Shown here piece by piece: positions 1-12,143 of a stretch of DNA of 64,000 nucleotides. The stretch comes from Argentina anserina (Eukaryota; Streptophyta; Magnoliopsida; Rosales; Rosaceae): NCBI RefSeq assembly GCF_933775445.1, contig NC_065873.1, positions 13,082,001-13,146,000 of the forward strand. Reading direction: 5' to 3'. Under the pieces are notes generated by a model, which was not told where the DNA came from, ran no database searches, and saw nothing but the letters and a program-made list of their open reading frames with translations. How positions within the stretch are numbered: the stretch's first letter is position 1; every line of letters begins with the position of its first letter. A program made the position numbers and the translations under genes.

Positions 1-554
1 TCAGAATGTCTCTCCTTCTTAGCCAAGAGTGCCATTAAGTCGGGAAAAGACCGGATCTTCCCTTCCTCTACATGAGTGTGGTACGTATGGGCTTGAACCT
101 CATAGTTGATTGGAAACGTGTCCAATGTCTTATTGAGAAGATCTAGGTCGGTCTTGATGACACCAACGGTGCCAAGATCGGATTGCAAGCATAGCATATC
201 CTGATTGAAATCATCCACTCTCTTATAGTCCAATAGACGGATGTTATCCCATCTAACGGTCAATTCAGGAAGAAGCTTATCATGAACGTTGTTGTACCGC
301 AAGCGTAGTTTGTCCCATAATTCTTTACGATCTTTTACGTTCAAGTATTGCCTCTTGAGAGTTGCATGGATGTGACGTCTCATGAAGATGAGAGTCTGAG
401 TCTTAGCCATGGGTGGGAAATCAGCAGGAGGGTCGGCAAACATGCCTTCAATCCCTCGGCTCTCAAAAGCGAGTTCCATGTCGGAAACCCAGCGGCGGTA
501 TTCCTTTCCTTCTAGATCAAGAAGGCCAAATTCCGGTCGAGATGGCGATGACAT
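1..554 (-). CDS. Copia-type retrotransposon gag, N-terminal part (runs off window)
   Basis: The - strand is open from an ATG at 552-554 to the window edge, 184 codons without a stop. The product starts MSSPSRPEFGLLDLEG and has the aromatic core (YRRWVSDME) and a later helical stretch (LFMRRH-like, LWDKLRLRY, VDDFNQDM) typical of the UBN2/Retrotran_gag family, the capsid-forming part of plant Ty1/copia Gag. No zinc knuckle is reached before the edge. An LTR-like leader lies just upstream (555-1454), so this is the 5' end of an element whose pol would lie to the left of the window. The unbroken frame suggests a fairly young copy. The lineage is not determined. Confidence 0.75.
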   Translation of the reverse strand, partial: MSSPSRPEFGLLDLEGKEYRRWVSDMELAFESRGIEGMFADPPADFPPMAKTQTLIFMRRHIHATLKRQYLNVKDRKELWDKLRLRYNNVHDKLLPELTVRWDNIRLLDYKRVDDFNQDMLCLQSDLGTVGVIKTDLDLLNKTLDTFPINYEVQAHTYHTHVEEGKIRSFPDLMALLAKKERHS

Positions 555-1454
555 CTACAAAACGAATGCGGAATCGATTAGATTCAAGTATAATAGGAAT
601 TAGAAGGGGTGACGTATATGGTCACAAGAAAAATCGATGCAAGCGGCGATACTCATGATCGCACCCAAAACAGCGGTGCACTCAGGCGACCACACGAAAA
701 TCGATTAACTTCCCTTTCAAAACAATCGTGACTCCCCCAGGATCGTCACACAGAAAACATCAACCAAGAGGGGAAACCCATCCCTCTATAGTCTCATCGG
801 CGTTATAAGAAAGGCCAGAATTAAGACAAGAAGAAGGCTAATAGCGCCCGATATAATATATCTATACGTTCAAAAGCGGGAACGTTTATGAAAAATTTAC
901 CTTTGAAGGTTTGTAGTATACGGGAGTAGCTTCTCTTGAGCGAAGTCCTTGCTTGTGAATTTCACGTCTCTTGCGTGAATATGCGGGAGGAGCAATTTTG
1001 AAGGCTTTGATGCGGGGACTTGCGGGGCAAAAAAGATGTTTTTGCGGAGCGAATGCGGAGGGGACCCTGCGGTGCTGCGGGGCTGCGTGCAGGGGGTTGC
1101 GGCAGGGGCTGCAGGGGGTTGCGGCAGGGGCTGCAGGGGGGTTGCGGCAGGGGCTGCAGGGGGGTTGCGGCAGGGGCTGGGAATCGACGGCGGCCGGCGG
1201 AGGATAGAGAGAGAGAAAAAAAAATAGGGCTGTAAAAGTTCAGGGTTTTAGGGCAAAGTGCGTGATAACGTGATGCAGGATGAAATAATTGTGTATTATT
1301 GAATGATATGGTGGCCTATATATAGGCATTACAAAACCACAATCCCGTAGGATTCGGAGTCCTAATCTATTACGGAGATGCTAATCTATCTCCTAACAGG
1401 AAACCTATTAGGCTAAGACACACATAAGGGTAGAATAGTAATTCTACCGGAACA
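555..1454 (-). repeat. 5' LTR and leader of the copia-type element
   Basis: Read on the - strand this region begins TGTTCCGGTAG (ending at 1454 on +), has a TATA-like CCTATATATAGG around 1313-1325, then a pyrimidine-rich and GC-rich leader, then the gag ATG at 554. A TGTTCC start and a TATA box about 140 bases inside are usual for short copia LTRs. I could not place the inner LTR boundary or a primer binding site, so LTR and leader are given together. Confidence 0.5.
1090..1180. repeat. GC-rich minisatellite in the leader
   Basis: About four copies of a 23-24 base unit (GTTGCGGCAGGGGCTGCAGG plus a G run) stand head to tail. They lie inside the leader/LTR of the left-edge copia element and are strongly G-rich on the + strand. 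Short Gly/Ala-rich open frames here come from the repeat and are not called as genes. Confidence 0.8.
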
Positions 1455-2153
1455 ATACTCTCATTTTTCATTGCGTTTATAATTTTATGTTTTCACACAA
1501 AGTTGAGGAGTGAAAATAGTTTGAATAACGCAAAATTAATGTTAAATCTACTGCAGCACGTTGTTCGAAGAAATTGTCGAATGACATTCAAGTGCGGGCT
1601 GATTGTTCTCTTTTACAAATTATATGTGCGCTACTCTTAAATATGAACAAACTAAAGTGCATGGAACAGTTATATAAATTCAAGGCTAGCTAGTCCTTTC
1701 ACGTTAAATGCTAGTCCTTATTGCATGCATGGCATCCCGATTACTCGACTAGAGGGCATGCTCTTCATATCACTGTAAAACGTATAAATACACTCAGAAA
1801 AAAATTGTCACGTATGGCCTAGCCTGCATAAGTGCATATTACATAATGCGCAGCATAGAAATATAAATACGTACGGTATGCTGATATGCATCATACATGG
1901 TCCCCTAGAATTCAAATAATTTGTGCGAGTTATTATTACAGTTCTAAGATCATAGCAATTCAATCAAATTTCCATTCATAATAATTGTATGTGGTTGGTC
2001 GAAACCAAACTGATAGAGATCAATTCTTTCTATCATAAATGGCTATGCCCTAGCTATAGCTAATACCATACATCCAACTTGTTCTATATAATTACGTACA
2101 TCACTTACAGATTGAGATCAACTCTAAGATGAGGGCTTTAGTTACTATATATA
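1455..2153. other. AT-rich intergenic stretch
   Basis: I see no coding frame, terminal repeat or other recognisable feature here. Confidence 0.6.
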
Positions 2154-2161
2154 GAGATAGC

Positions 2162-2998
2162 CTAGGCTGCATGGAATCGGGTGCGGGTACGTGGAAGCGA
2201 AGCGTTTGGAAACGCAGAAGCGTTTTTTTTTCAAAAATTAAGGAAGCGGGTGCGTTTTGGAAGCGTCAGAATATATATATATATATATATTATAATATTT
2301 TAATATTTTATTTTTTAATTATTTTATCTAGTATTAAAATAACTAGATAACTATTAATGACTTATTTTATAACCCATGATTATCTTTAATTATAGCAGTA
2401 TTAAAACTTCATTTCAAAATTCAAACAAAAGAATGTACAACATAGTGTGAAGGTGTTGAGCACGTGCAAGTCAAAGAGACATCACTTAGATGAAATTAAT
2501 AATAAAAAAAAGGTTCGTCTTCTCTCTATCTCTCTTTCTCATATGAATTTTTTTTCATCTCTCCACAACTCTCTGTCTTCTCTCTATATCTCTCTCATCT
2601 AGATTTTCCTGATATCTCTCCCCCTTATATCTGACACATATTAGATTGATTGATGCTGATCATCTTTAACCGCTTAATGAAATAAATAAGAAGATGAGAC
2701 GACAAGAAGAGTCTCAAGACATTGATTGATGAAATAGAGGTAGAGAAGGAATCACGCTTCCAATTTGGAAGTCAACGCTTCCGCCACGCTTCCAATTTGG
2801 AAGCCAACGCTTCCGTCGCGCTTCCAATTTTGAAGCCAACGCTTCCGTCGCGCTTCCAATTTAGAAGCCAACGCTTTCGCCGCGCTTCCAAACCCACCTT
2901 TTTCGGAATCGCGCTTCCGTCGCGCTTCCCCGCGCTTCCGAGCGCTTCCGCTTCCGAAGCGGGAATCGGTCGTCCAACCAAGCTTCCGTGCTATGTAG
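2162..2998. mobile_element. Non-autonomous hAT-like element with GGAAGCG subterminal repeats
   Basis: The element is flanked by a perfect 8-base target duplication GAGATAGC (2154-2161 and 2999-3006), the hAT hallmark. The ends are imperfect inverted repeats: CTAGGCTGCATGGAATC at the left, CTACATAGCACGGAAGC read inwards from the right, 12 of about 18 positions matching. The inside has no transposase. It holds GGAAGCG motifs near both ends, a short TA run (2271-2290), and a minisatellite of CGCTTCCAATTTGGAAGC-like units at 2750-2930. Movement would need a transposase supplied elsewhere. Confidence 0.75.
2750..2930. repeat. Minisatellite inside the hAT-like element
   Basis: About five units of 27-30 bases alternate CGCTTCC and GGAAGC blocks, so each unit is itself a small inverted repeat. 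It sits next to the right end of the hAT-like element and is probably its expanded subterminal repeat. Confidence 0.7.
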
Positions 2999-3006
2999 GA
3001 GATAGC

Positions 3007-3641
3007 ACACATGATTTTTTCAATATTGGTGGACTTCTGCCCGATCCTAATTGAGACTACGTGGAGTAGTGATCCACCAAAAATTCCTGTGACAAAATCT
3101 GAGGGTGGATGAGTTAATCGGATTGGATTTGATAAGCATGTCTCCATGTACCATCGATTAGTGAGTATACATATAGGACTGATTCGAAAACTTGTTTAAT
3201 TGGCAGTCTATGTCGATCTATTATATATAAAGGGAATAAAATTACAAATTCATAGCGTATATTTCTAAGAGAATATACTTTGCGTTAAATATAATCGCAA
3301 TTTATACTACCTTTTCTCTACTTCCAAGTTAACTTGCATTATGCGATTGTGTATCTCTCCCGCAAACGTGGATATATTGATACGATGCGTCGATACCGTA
3401 GTTCAATACTACAACATGTAGTTTTAATTAATACGATAGAAATACCTTAATACGATACCAATACATACATGCAAGGCGCAAGGGGAAAAAATGGACCGAT
3501 AGCTAATTTGTTGAGGCCAAATTGTCCTGCAAGTAACAGAAACGGGATTACGGGATTTGATTCTTATGAAGGTACGTATCATAGTATTACTGGTTTCTCT
3601 GTGTTCGATTAGGATTTGAACATGTACGTACATGAGCTAAG
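3007..3641. other. Intergenic stretch
   Basis: No convincing gene or repeat boundary is visible. Confidence 0.6.
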
Positions 3642-3991
3642 TGTCACGGACCTAGTCATTCGGCTGCCACACTTGGTCCATGCGGCGCTCCATCCCCATG
3701 GAGCCAGCCTTATCCAACGGGGCAATACACTGGTTTCGCCCTGCCTTGGGCTCATCAGGGGATCGGCTCCAGACCCCTACCTGTGTGTAGGGCGGCCAAC
3801 TCGCCTCTTTAACGTTAAGTCCTCGACTAGCAACAAGCTCTCCGAATTTAACCGGGTCGGCATGCTTGAACCCCTCGGAAGGAGCAGCCATATATCTCCC
3901 ACACATTGAATCTTGGAGCAAATCCCATATATGCATGAAGTTCTTTCAACCAGCAGCCCACGATCGACACTCCCAAAATAGGGACGTGACA
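3642..3991. mobile_element. Candidate small solo LTR
   Basis: The 350 base segment begins TGTCACGG and ends ACGTGACA, giving perfect 6-base inverted ends TGTCAC/GTGACA. It is bordered by TAAG on both sides (3638-3641 and 3992-3995). It is clearly richer in GC than its surroundings. The 4-base duplication is shorter than the usual 5, so the call stays tentative. Open frames inside on both strands show no known domain. Confidence 0.5.
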
Positions 3992-4005
3992 TAAGACTCT
4001 CTTTA

Positions 4006-4526
4006 GGCCATCTTCAGTAAGGAGGACTATATTAGGGGTTATAATTTAGTCCTCATAAATATTATTTTTATTGAACCATTTCCAATAATGTATGACTAAA
4101 TTTTAGCTCTTTCAGAATTTTATAGTTTTAAATATTGATAAAATTAATTATGATTAATATATAAATAGGAATTGTTAGGAAAATTGACCTTTTTTTTCTT
4201 GTTAGTAAAGTTACATATGATTTATTTTTAAGAAAAATGAGGTCACAATTGCTAATTGTACAATAATTAAGTTGCTAATTAAAGTGTGTACAAAAAAATG
4301 TTTAATTTTCTACTACATGATCTCAACATACATATAATTCAGACCCTTCGATTTTTTTTTTGTGAAAAAAGCCGAAGTTCCTTTAATTAGAGGTAATTGT
4401 TATTGTTGATTGTGGGTCACCAAGGCTAAATGGCTACTATAAGGGCTAAATATAACCCTCTCCACCCCCTTAGGCCCTATAGCACTACGACCCTACGCTA
4501 TTAGAGTTCATTTATTGGATATGGCC
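4006..4526. mobile_element. PIF/Harbinger-type (Tourist-like) MITE
   Basis: The 521 base AT-rich element is flanked by TTA on both sides (4003-4005 and 4527-4529), the PIF/Harbinger target. Its ends are inverted: GGCCATCTTCAGTAA at the left and GGCCATATCCAATAA read inwards from the right. GGCCATCTCCAA-like ends are common in plant Tourist-like MITEs. It has no coding capacity. Confidence 0.75.
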
Positions 4527-4829
4527 TTAGCTTCCTCCACATCTGGGGTACATTTCATGAGTTGTTAATTAGTTAGGGCATCAAGATGAAGATGCTGCGA
4601 GTCATGAGTGGCCGACTGTCAACTTGATCGAATTACAGGGAGATCATGATCACAATGACAGCACTGATTAGGTCATCTTCCTAACAGAAGGAATATTGAT
4701 TAGCTTAATTAGCCTGCATGATTAAGAGGACGTCAATTTTGGGGGCAGTCTAGTGATATTGCAGGCTCCAACGAGCTCCCTCTAAATTGGTGAAAATAGC
4801 AATTAGGAAATTCTGACCGACCTAAATAA

Positions 4830-5016
4830 GAGAAATTCTGTTGTGGGACGAGCCTTCCAGGTGGCCGTGTGCTCTTTAATATAAACATAACATGGGTATT
4901 TTAGGTATAAAGATTGTTAAAATAAAGGTAAAATGAGAACTGAACAATAAAATGATGAATTTTGATTGGGTTGTCCACGGCCACACGTGATGGGAAGTCC
5001 CATCTAAGAAGTTTTC
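4830..5016. mobile_element. Small Mutator-like MITE
   Basis: The 187 base element is flanked by a 9-base near-duplication, CCTAAATAA (4821-4829) and CCTAAACAA (5017-5025). Inverted ends GAGAAATTCTG...GGGAC and GAAAACTTCTT...GGGAC match at about 14 of 20 positions, followed inside by GTGGCCGTG on both arms. The 9-base target size points to the Mutator superfamily. Confidence 0.55.
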
Positions 5017-5025
5017 CCTAAACAA

Positions 5026-5836
5026 ATGATACGAGGGGCCAACTTCTTATCCTCTTCTCTCGTCACTATCTCTATTCACAGCTGTTGCCACTATTTCCAG
5101 ATAGTATATTATACGCCAATCATACTGTTTTTATTATATACCACTACCACTTGTGTATTTTCTTCTTTTCTTATAAATAAAATTTATGTTTCATTTATGA
5201 TATACTTATAATAAGTAGCACTATAATTACACTCATTTTGCACAGGGAGACAGATGTATGGTGTTTATGTTGTAATCACCAATTAACATGGTGGAGAAAT
5301 TTCTGCAAATAACATGCAGATTCCCCAGTTCAAGTACTCTATAAGAAATTAATTAAAAAGAAAAGAATTTGCCAAGTTAGTAACATAAAAAGAATCATCG
5401 TTGTATGAAATTTATATTTAGGAGTAATAAATTTATTTTTTAAATGAATTGTGTTTACTCATCTGAATTAATTTTATACTACATAATATCGATATATAGA
5501 CTATTCGAGTGATAAAAGATAAAACGTAAATTGTATCGAAAAGTGAAGTAATCGATAGGAACCTCAGCATGCACATAGATAATAAATTAAATTTGAGAAA
5601 ATGAAATGAAATGAAATTAAAAACTAAGGACATGTTAACTATGTAAGGGGGAAATTAGTGTATCAAATTTCTATTGGGAAGAAAATAATACAGTGAGAAT
5701 GACAGGGAAAACCCACCCATATTCGCAGTTAATTAATTGTAGAATGAATACATAGATATTATATAATCTCAGACTCTTACCCAAGAGATTTACACATACA
5801 CCATTTTCTCTCAGCTGCTGCGAATCCTCAAGAAGC
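5026..5836 (+). promoter_or_regulatory. Upstream region of the GT-2-like gene
   Basis: About 0.8 kb of AT-rich sequence lies between the last MITE and the GT-2-like start codon. It should hold promoter and 5' UTR. I could not assign a TATA box or start site with confidence. Confidence 0.35.
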
Positions 5837-7951
5837 ATGTTGGGGAGTTCCGGTGAAGCCATGGTGGTGGCAGAACCAGCAGTTCTACTCCATGAAGTGG
5901 TCAGTAATACTGACACAGCGACCGCACTCTTTTCAAATTCAGGTGAAGAAGATCATCAGAAGCATACTTCTGGCGACGTTGATCATGAGGGTGGTCATGA
6001 TGACGACCACCGGAGCTATGGAGGTGGAGGAGGAAACCGGTGGCCACGCCAAGAAACTTTGGCCCTTTTGAAGATAAGGTCCGAAATGGATGCTGCTTTT
6101 CGTGACTCCACTCTCAAAGGTCCATTGTGGGAAGATATTTCAAGGTTAATTATTGTTCTTCAGATCGATCTATGAAGCTAGAAAACAACTTACTCATCCT
6201 CTTCTAGCAACCTCTTATATATTAACCTATATTTTCTTGGTTTTTAGCATACAAATTATATATGTTATGTTTGTTGCCAAGTTTCTGATTATAATCAAGC
6301 TTAAGTGAATATTCTTTGCTACCTTTAACAGTAACATGCAAACATGCATACATATACATGAAGATGAATGTATGTCTTCAAAGAGATGACCATTATTAAT
6401 TCCAAATCTTAATTGGTGTTCTTTTAAATTCGCATTTCTTTCTTGTAAATTTTATTCCAATTGTTGATTGTACTTTGGGGTTCTAGAGTTAATTAATTTC
6501 TTACTTTAATTCATATATGCAGGAAACTAGGGGAGCTTGGTTATCACAGAAGTGCCAAGAAATGCAAGGAGAAATTTGAAAACGTGTACAAGTACCACAG
6601 AAGAACCAAAGAAGGCCGATCTGGAAAGCCAGATGGAAAGACATATCGGTTTTTCGACGAGCTTGAAGCTTTTGATCATCATCAGAATAGTCAACATCCA
6701 TCTATAATACCACCAAAACCTCCAGTGGTGCTGTGGACCAACAACAGCAACCACCATCCAAACCTAAGTGTCCCTCCTGTCGTCACTGTTCTCCAAAACG
6801 GCGTCACTCCAGCCGCAGATCCAATAATGCATTCATCAACAAACAATTCTTTGCTGCCACAGCAAATTCAATCATCACAAGATAACATTAATGGTTTCCG
6901 ACTACTGAATCCGACTACCAATCTGTTCTCCAGCTCTACTTCTTCCAGTACTGCCTCAGACGAAGAGTTTCAGCAACAAAACAAGAGGAAAAGGAAATGG
7001 AGGTACTTTTTCACAAGACTGACAAAGCAAGTTCTCGAGAAGCAGGAGAAGCTGCAAGAGAAGTTCTTGGAAGCCATTGCCAAATGCGACCAAGAGCAAA
7101 TGCTGAGAGAAGAAGCTTGGAGAATGCAAGAGTTGGCAAGAATCGATCGCGAGCACGAGGTTTTAGTCCAAGAGAGATCGACCGCAGCAGCTAAAGACGC
7201 AGCCCTTATACAATTCTTGCAGAAGGTTTCACTGCAACATAACTCTAATGATAGCGGATCCTTGGAGATCAATGCTGCCGTAATTCAAGTAATACCACCG
7301 ACAAATGCCCCTCGGCCATTGCCAACCCTACCAGTCTCTTGGGCAATGGACAACCGTGGCCTCACTACTAGTTCTGATGTAGCTCCTAGAAATTTGGAAG
7401 CTAAGAAAGTGTATAGTAAAGGCGAAAACAATCAATCTGGCCTCACTCCTAGTTCAAGATGGCCGAAAACGGAAGTTCAAGCATTGATAAATCTGAGGAC
7501 AACTCTTGATGTCAAGTATCAGGAAGCTGGGCCTAAAGGGTCTTTGTGGGAGGAGGTATCGTCCGGGATGAGGAGGCTCGGCTACAATCGGAGCTCGAAG
7601 AGGTGCAAGGAGAAGTGGGAGAATATCAACAAGTACTTCAAGAAGGTTAAGGAGAGCAGCAAAACGAGACCGGAGGATTCAAAGACATGTCCTTACTTTC
7701 ACCAGCTTGAAGCTTTGTATAAAGAGAAGAACGACAAGATTGAGTATCACAAGTCTTGCATTGACGTCGATCGCAGTGTTGAGAAGCTCCAAATAATGCA
7801 GCCACTGAGGGAAAATGTGGATCCAAATCAAGAGGAAAATGAACTTGATCATGGTGAAGATGGAGAAAGTACGGAGGAAGATCAAGAACATGATCAGATA
7901 GGGATAGTAACAAGTTACAAACCGTCATCAATGGAGATGGTTGAGTCATGA
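5837..7951 (+). CDS. GT-2-like trihelix transcription factor (two exons)
   Basis: Exons are 5837-6144 and 6523-7951. The 378 base intron has a GT donor at 6145 and an AG acceptor ending at 6522, and splits an Arg codon. The product is 578 residues. The N-terminal trihelix (about 67-150) begins NRWPRQETLALLKIRSEMD and continues across the splice into LGYHRSAKKCKEKFENV and TYRFF. A basic stretch KRKRKW near 257 precedes a long charged coiled coil (about 265-330). The second trihelix (about 413-500) starts SSRWPKTEVQALINLRTTL and ends with the conserved CPYFHQLEALY helix. The tail is acidic. GT-2 proteins are nuclear factors that bind GT elements in promoters and act in growth, trichome/root hair size and stress control. 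The ATG context and the matching start (MLG) in the DF1-like paralogue support this start. No frameshift is seen, so the gene looks intact. Confidence 0.93.
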
Positions 7952-10935
7952 AGAATGATCGAGACAGCCAAGACAGCGATAACGAATTTTATTAATCTTC
8001 ATCAATCATCAGATCCAGTTGACGTAAAATGTTAATATTCCAAAAGTGTCCCAACACATAACTGAAAAGCCAAATATAAATGGATTATATAATGTATTAT
8101 TTCAGGCTCAACTCTGACTCTCTCACACAGTCTCACTCTCTCCTTCTTTCAATAATAATATCTATTAGAAAATTTAAAGGTGAAGAACCGAAGTCGACAT
8201 TAACTCCAGAATGGTAAAAGATCGGATTCCATGCATGGTTTCACATTTCTTCTAGCTTGCCATTTCAATTAAGTAGTGTAATTTTTTTGAGGAGCTTCTA
8301 GTAGTGAATTGTATTAGGTTATTTGTTGGTCAGTCTATTCACAAAATGTACAATTAATTTAATCTTATTCAACTACGATCATGCGTAGAGGTATGAGTTC
8401 GAAATCTGTGGTTTAACGAAGAATAAGATCTGGTTAATGGACTACAGTCTTATTATAGTGGGTCAGATTTAAAAGCCATTCTTTTGGTGGTTGAAATGTT
8501 AATTAATTTCATACCTCCGAGTAATAGAATGTAATTTTAGTGCGAATTATCGAAACGATCTTATGAAGTGGCTGGTTTGTATTCATCGCTCTTCGTGACA
8601 ATAGGTGGATGGGGGATTCCTTAATCCTAACATATAAAGGTTGAATTGTTCCTTGTATGTTTACCGTTCACATAATTAATGGAAAAATTATTTGAAGATT
8701 CTTTAATTTAGAATATTTAAACATCACGTTCACAAAAGATTAATACTTGTCCAGATATCAGAGTAATATATAGAGCTTAATTAAATTAAGGGGTCAATCA
8801 GTAAATGCTTTTCCACTGTCCAGGAGTGGCCTTGTTGTGCTGCATCAGCTTAATCCCAATATACAAGAAGACCCTACAATCCATGTTGAAGGAATCTTCT
8901 TCCGGCCCGCTCCTCAATTGATCCACAATAATTCCTTCAATTATTAAAGGGTTTGATCCAAATCTGTATAGACCCTTCCCCACATAACGGTTTTATTGAT
9001 GAGTCTCTTGAATTGAATCTTCATGCCAACCAACTCATCATTGGATATGAGGATGAACACGTACTGACGTACATAACATCCTAGCACACAATTTACGCGG
9101 ATTGTTCATTTTACCTATTTGACGACTAATTTATTATCATATAAGTAAATATATGTATCTCATACATATGGGTATCTCAGAAAGTTTTCTTAAATAATAT
9201 TTCAAGTGCAGTATTCAAAGCTAAGAGTACCACTCTCCTATCCTTGAGTAATATATGCGCATAAAGAAAGATCAATGCCTCAGTCATCAGGAATTTGGAA
9301 TTCATATGCATTATGTAACCAATTAGATGCTTTTTTTTTTTGAAGAGGACCAATTAGAAGCTTAAGATGCCTTAAAGTTATCAAAATTCAATTTAAACAC
9401 TAGTGTACTGGTTTAATGAAGCTTCTATATACGTACCTCCTGAGTGAACTATTGCATACAGAACAAGAGGAAACGACGAGAGTGACACAACGAATTCCTT
9501 ATGCTCCTATTATTGCTAAAGTGATTATGTTGATTATCTTAATTCTTGAAGCACAACCATTTTTCAGAACCACAAATTCGATTCAGTCATTCAGAGCTTA
9601 TGTATGTCACAAAGAATCAAGATATGGTTTGTCAATTTGATTTTGACAATTCCTTACTGAAACTAGCTATTACATAAAGCGACCTGGGATGAAGCTGTCA
9701 AAAAATCAACCCTCTACATGAAGCGAACGGGGCCTAAGAGTAGAACCTGCTCCATACATAAAAATGATGATACTAGTAAATTTTAATAGCTAACTAGAGA
9801 CCGTAAACCCGAACTCCCTAAGAAACATGCATGCATATTATCATTTTTATGTGACAAGATAACTAGGGTTTGTAAAGAAGCTAGGTCGATCAGTATAGAT
9901 AATCATGTACGATATATTATGTTTTTTTACTTCTTTTCATTTTCAAACTAATATGAAGCATGCATGCACATTACTAATTTATAGATATTTTCAACTGCGC
10001 GCGGAAGCTATATGATTTAACGCTCGAGGACAACTCCATTAATTCTACCTACGACATGCATGGCCTCGATTATTTTCCTGTGTTCAATTACTTCATAGTT
10101 CATACCATTTTTAATTTCGATCATTGCTTGAGGTTAAAAAAAGCCTTGCATGCAATAACAACCCATCAGTAGCCAAAGAGAGCATCTTCCAGCAGCAAAC
10201 CAGTTTGTTCTCATTCTGGTTATCACATACATTTGTCTGGCATAAGTATCCAGCACATACAATATTATGGACATTTTTTAATTTATATAGAAATATATAT
10301 TAATGCATGTGTAAACTCCCGTGATTTCGATTAATTAATCAATGTAAAATTAGAAACCTCTTCAGGTTAAGTAGTATAAATTAAGGTAGAGGAGTCTGTC
10401 AAAAACTAAAATTAGTCAGAAGAAATCGCGCGGCAAATGGGTTCCACGCGTGGCTTCATGTATATATTAGATATTAGTTCGATCTGCTGGAAAGCTTAGA
10501 CTTCTCCAGGTTCTTGTAATACTACTTTATCAACATGAGAGCGAGTGAGACGACGAAGATAACCAACAAAGTAACAAATTAAACAAATAATGATCGAGCA
10601 AGTCATAAATATATAAGCTCGATCGTGCTTGAATATGAAATTAAACAAGTATATATCAATGAGCATATACATGAGGCGTCTTTGTAATATAGATATATAT
10701 ATACAGCTCACAAACAACTCACACAAAAGACCACATCTTTACAGCTATTTTACATATAGGCTCATAACTGCTATGAATAATTAGAGAATAAGAGGAAAGA
10801 AGGGAGATATATGGCATTGCCTCTATAAAGTATGGACGAATGAAACAATATTGTATCACACACTACATATAAATTATATATCTGAATCTGTGAGCTGAAT
10901 GTTTGATACACATTAATTGAAGTATGGATGTCTTA
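7952..10935. other. 3' region of the GT-2-like gene and intergenic DNA
   Basis: The first few hundred bases should hold the 3' UTR. The rest is AT-rich with a poly-T run near 9330 and short TA repeats near 10690. The short open frames here show no domain or codon pattern of a gene. Confidence 0.5.
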
Positions 10936-12081
10936 GAACAACTCTAGCGGCTCTGTCTTTTGACCAATGTTTTAAAAAACTCGACTTAAAACTCGTCGAA
11001 GGCTTAAAAAACTTAAGGCTACTTACATAATGTCTTTTTTTTTTCAGTCTGAGCACCAATGCTTAAAAAACTTACGTTTTTAACGCATTTTACTACGCTT
11101 TAGAAAATAATCTTTTTAGGTATATTTTTATATATATTTATATAATGTGTTTAATTTGATAAAAACTATTTAAAACGTAAAAAAACGTTTGAATTATGAA
11201 TTTCATTATATTTAAATGCAATAAATTAGTAAGTTCTTATATATATTTGTTCTTTTTGTATGTGAATAATTATATATTTACACATTTAACTACTAATTTT
11301 TTATAACATAAGACTTACGCCTTATGCGTCTAAAATTTTAAGGCTCAAGGCTCTCAAGAAAACGTCTTATGGGTACGTCTTCGCTTTTAAAAACATTGCT
11401 TTTGACAGGGTGGAGCTTCAACGGTGAGAAATGGCAGAAATTTTCACTCCAATTAAGCTGTTAAATCCGACGTGGATTTGACATTCCCCTTCTCACCGTC
11501 AAATTTGACAATTATCCCCGAAGCTAGCTATCAATTTCTTCCTCTTTCTATTCTTCTCCCAATTTCATACTCTTCTCTAATATTTTTCTTCTACCCAGAT
11601 CCAAAATCATAGATCAAAGAACCTAGTAATACCCCGATATAGTCATGTAGAGCCCGATGAGAGGAATGTGATTCATACCTCAAGCAGCCCATATGGTTGT
11701 GAAAGTTTCCATATAATTAAGAATCCCCGAAAAGCTTCCAACATTTGAAGTTTCGATTCTCACTCTTCACTCCCCATCTGGATGATCCACCACCAGAAAA
11801 GAAACCACGACAAGGAGATGCACCTAACCCGATTTGTGCGCCGTCGTATCGTTGCCGCTAGATGAAGTTCCGACCAATTTGGCCGGTCAGAGAAGACGTT
11901 GAGAAGAACTTTCTGGAGCTTAATTTCATAGCTTGGTCGTAATGGATTTTTTAATATAACTCATTCTAATATTTGACCTTTGCCAAAACACTTACCATTA
12001 GAGGAGAAACCTTGCAAATTTGACATTGCTGACAAGGCTGTTGAATTTGAAATTACCACAAGAAAAAAAATGGAGATGCTC
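10936..12081. mobile_element. PIF/Harbinger-like non-autonomous element (host of a hAT MITE)
   Basis: TTA flanks both ends (10933-10935 and 12082-12084). Inverted ends are GAACAACTCTA at the left and GAGCATCTCCA read inwards from the right, 8 of 11 matching; GAGCATCTCCA is a common plant PIF end. Removing the nested hAT MITE leaves about 700 bases without a transposase frame. The ends are short, so confidence is moderate. Confidence 0.5.
10965..11398. mobile_element. hAT MITE nested in the PIF-like element
   Basis: A perfect 8-base duplication CTTTTGAC flanks the element (10957-10964 and 11399-11406). The ends are inverted, CAATGTTTT at the left and AAAACATTG at the right. The inside is AT-rich with AAGGCTTAAAA and CGTCTTATG motifs repeated in both orientations. 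It has no coding capacity. Confidence 0.8.
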
Positions 12082-12143
12082 TTACTTTCAAGTCTTTGTG
12101 CCCAGAATTGATCGGTTCGATTACTCGAGATCAATATTAACCC

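Noticed and set aside
971..1235. Gly/Ala-rich open frames
   Set aside because: They are produced by the GC-rich minisatellite in all frames and have no start context or domain.
3616..3992. Three overlapping frames of 70-97 codons
   Set aside because: They overlap on both strands within a candidate solo LTR and match no family I know.
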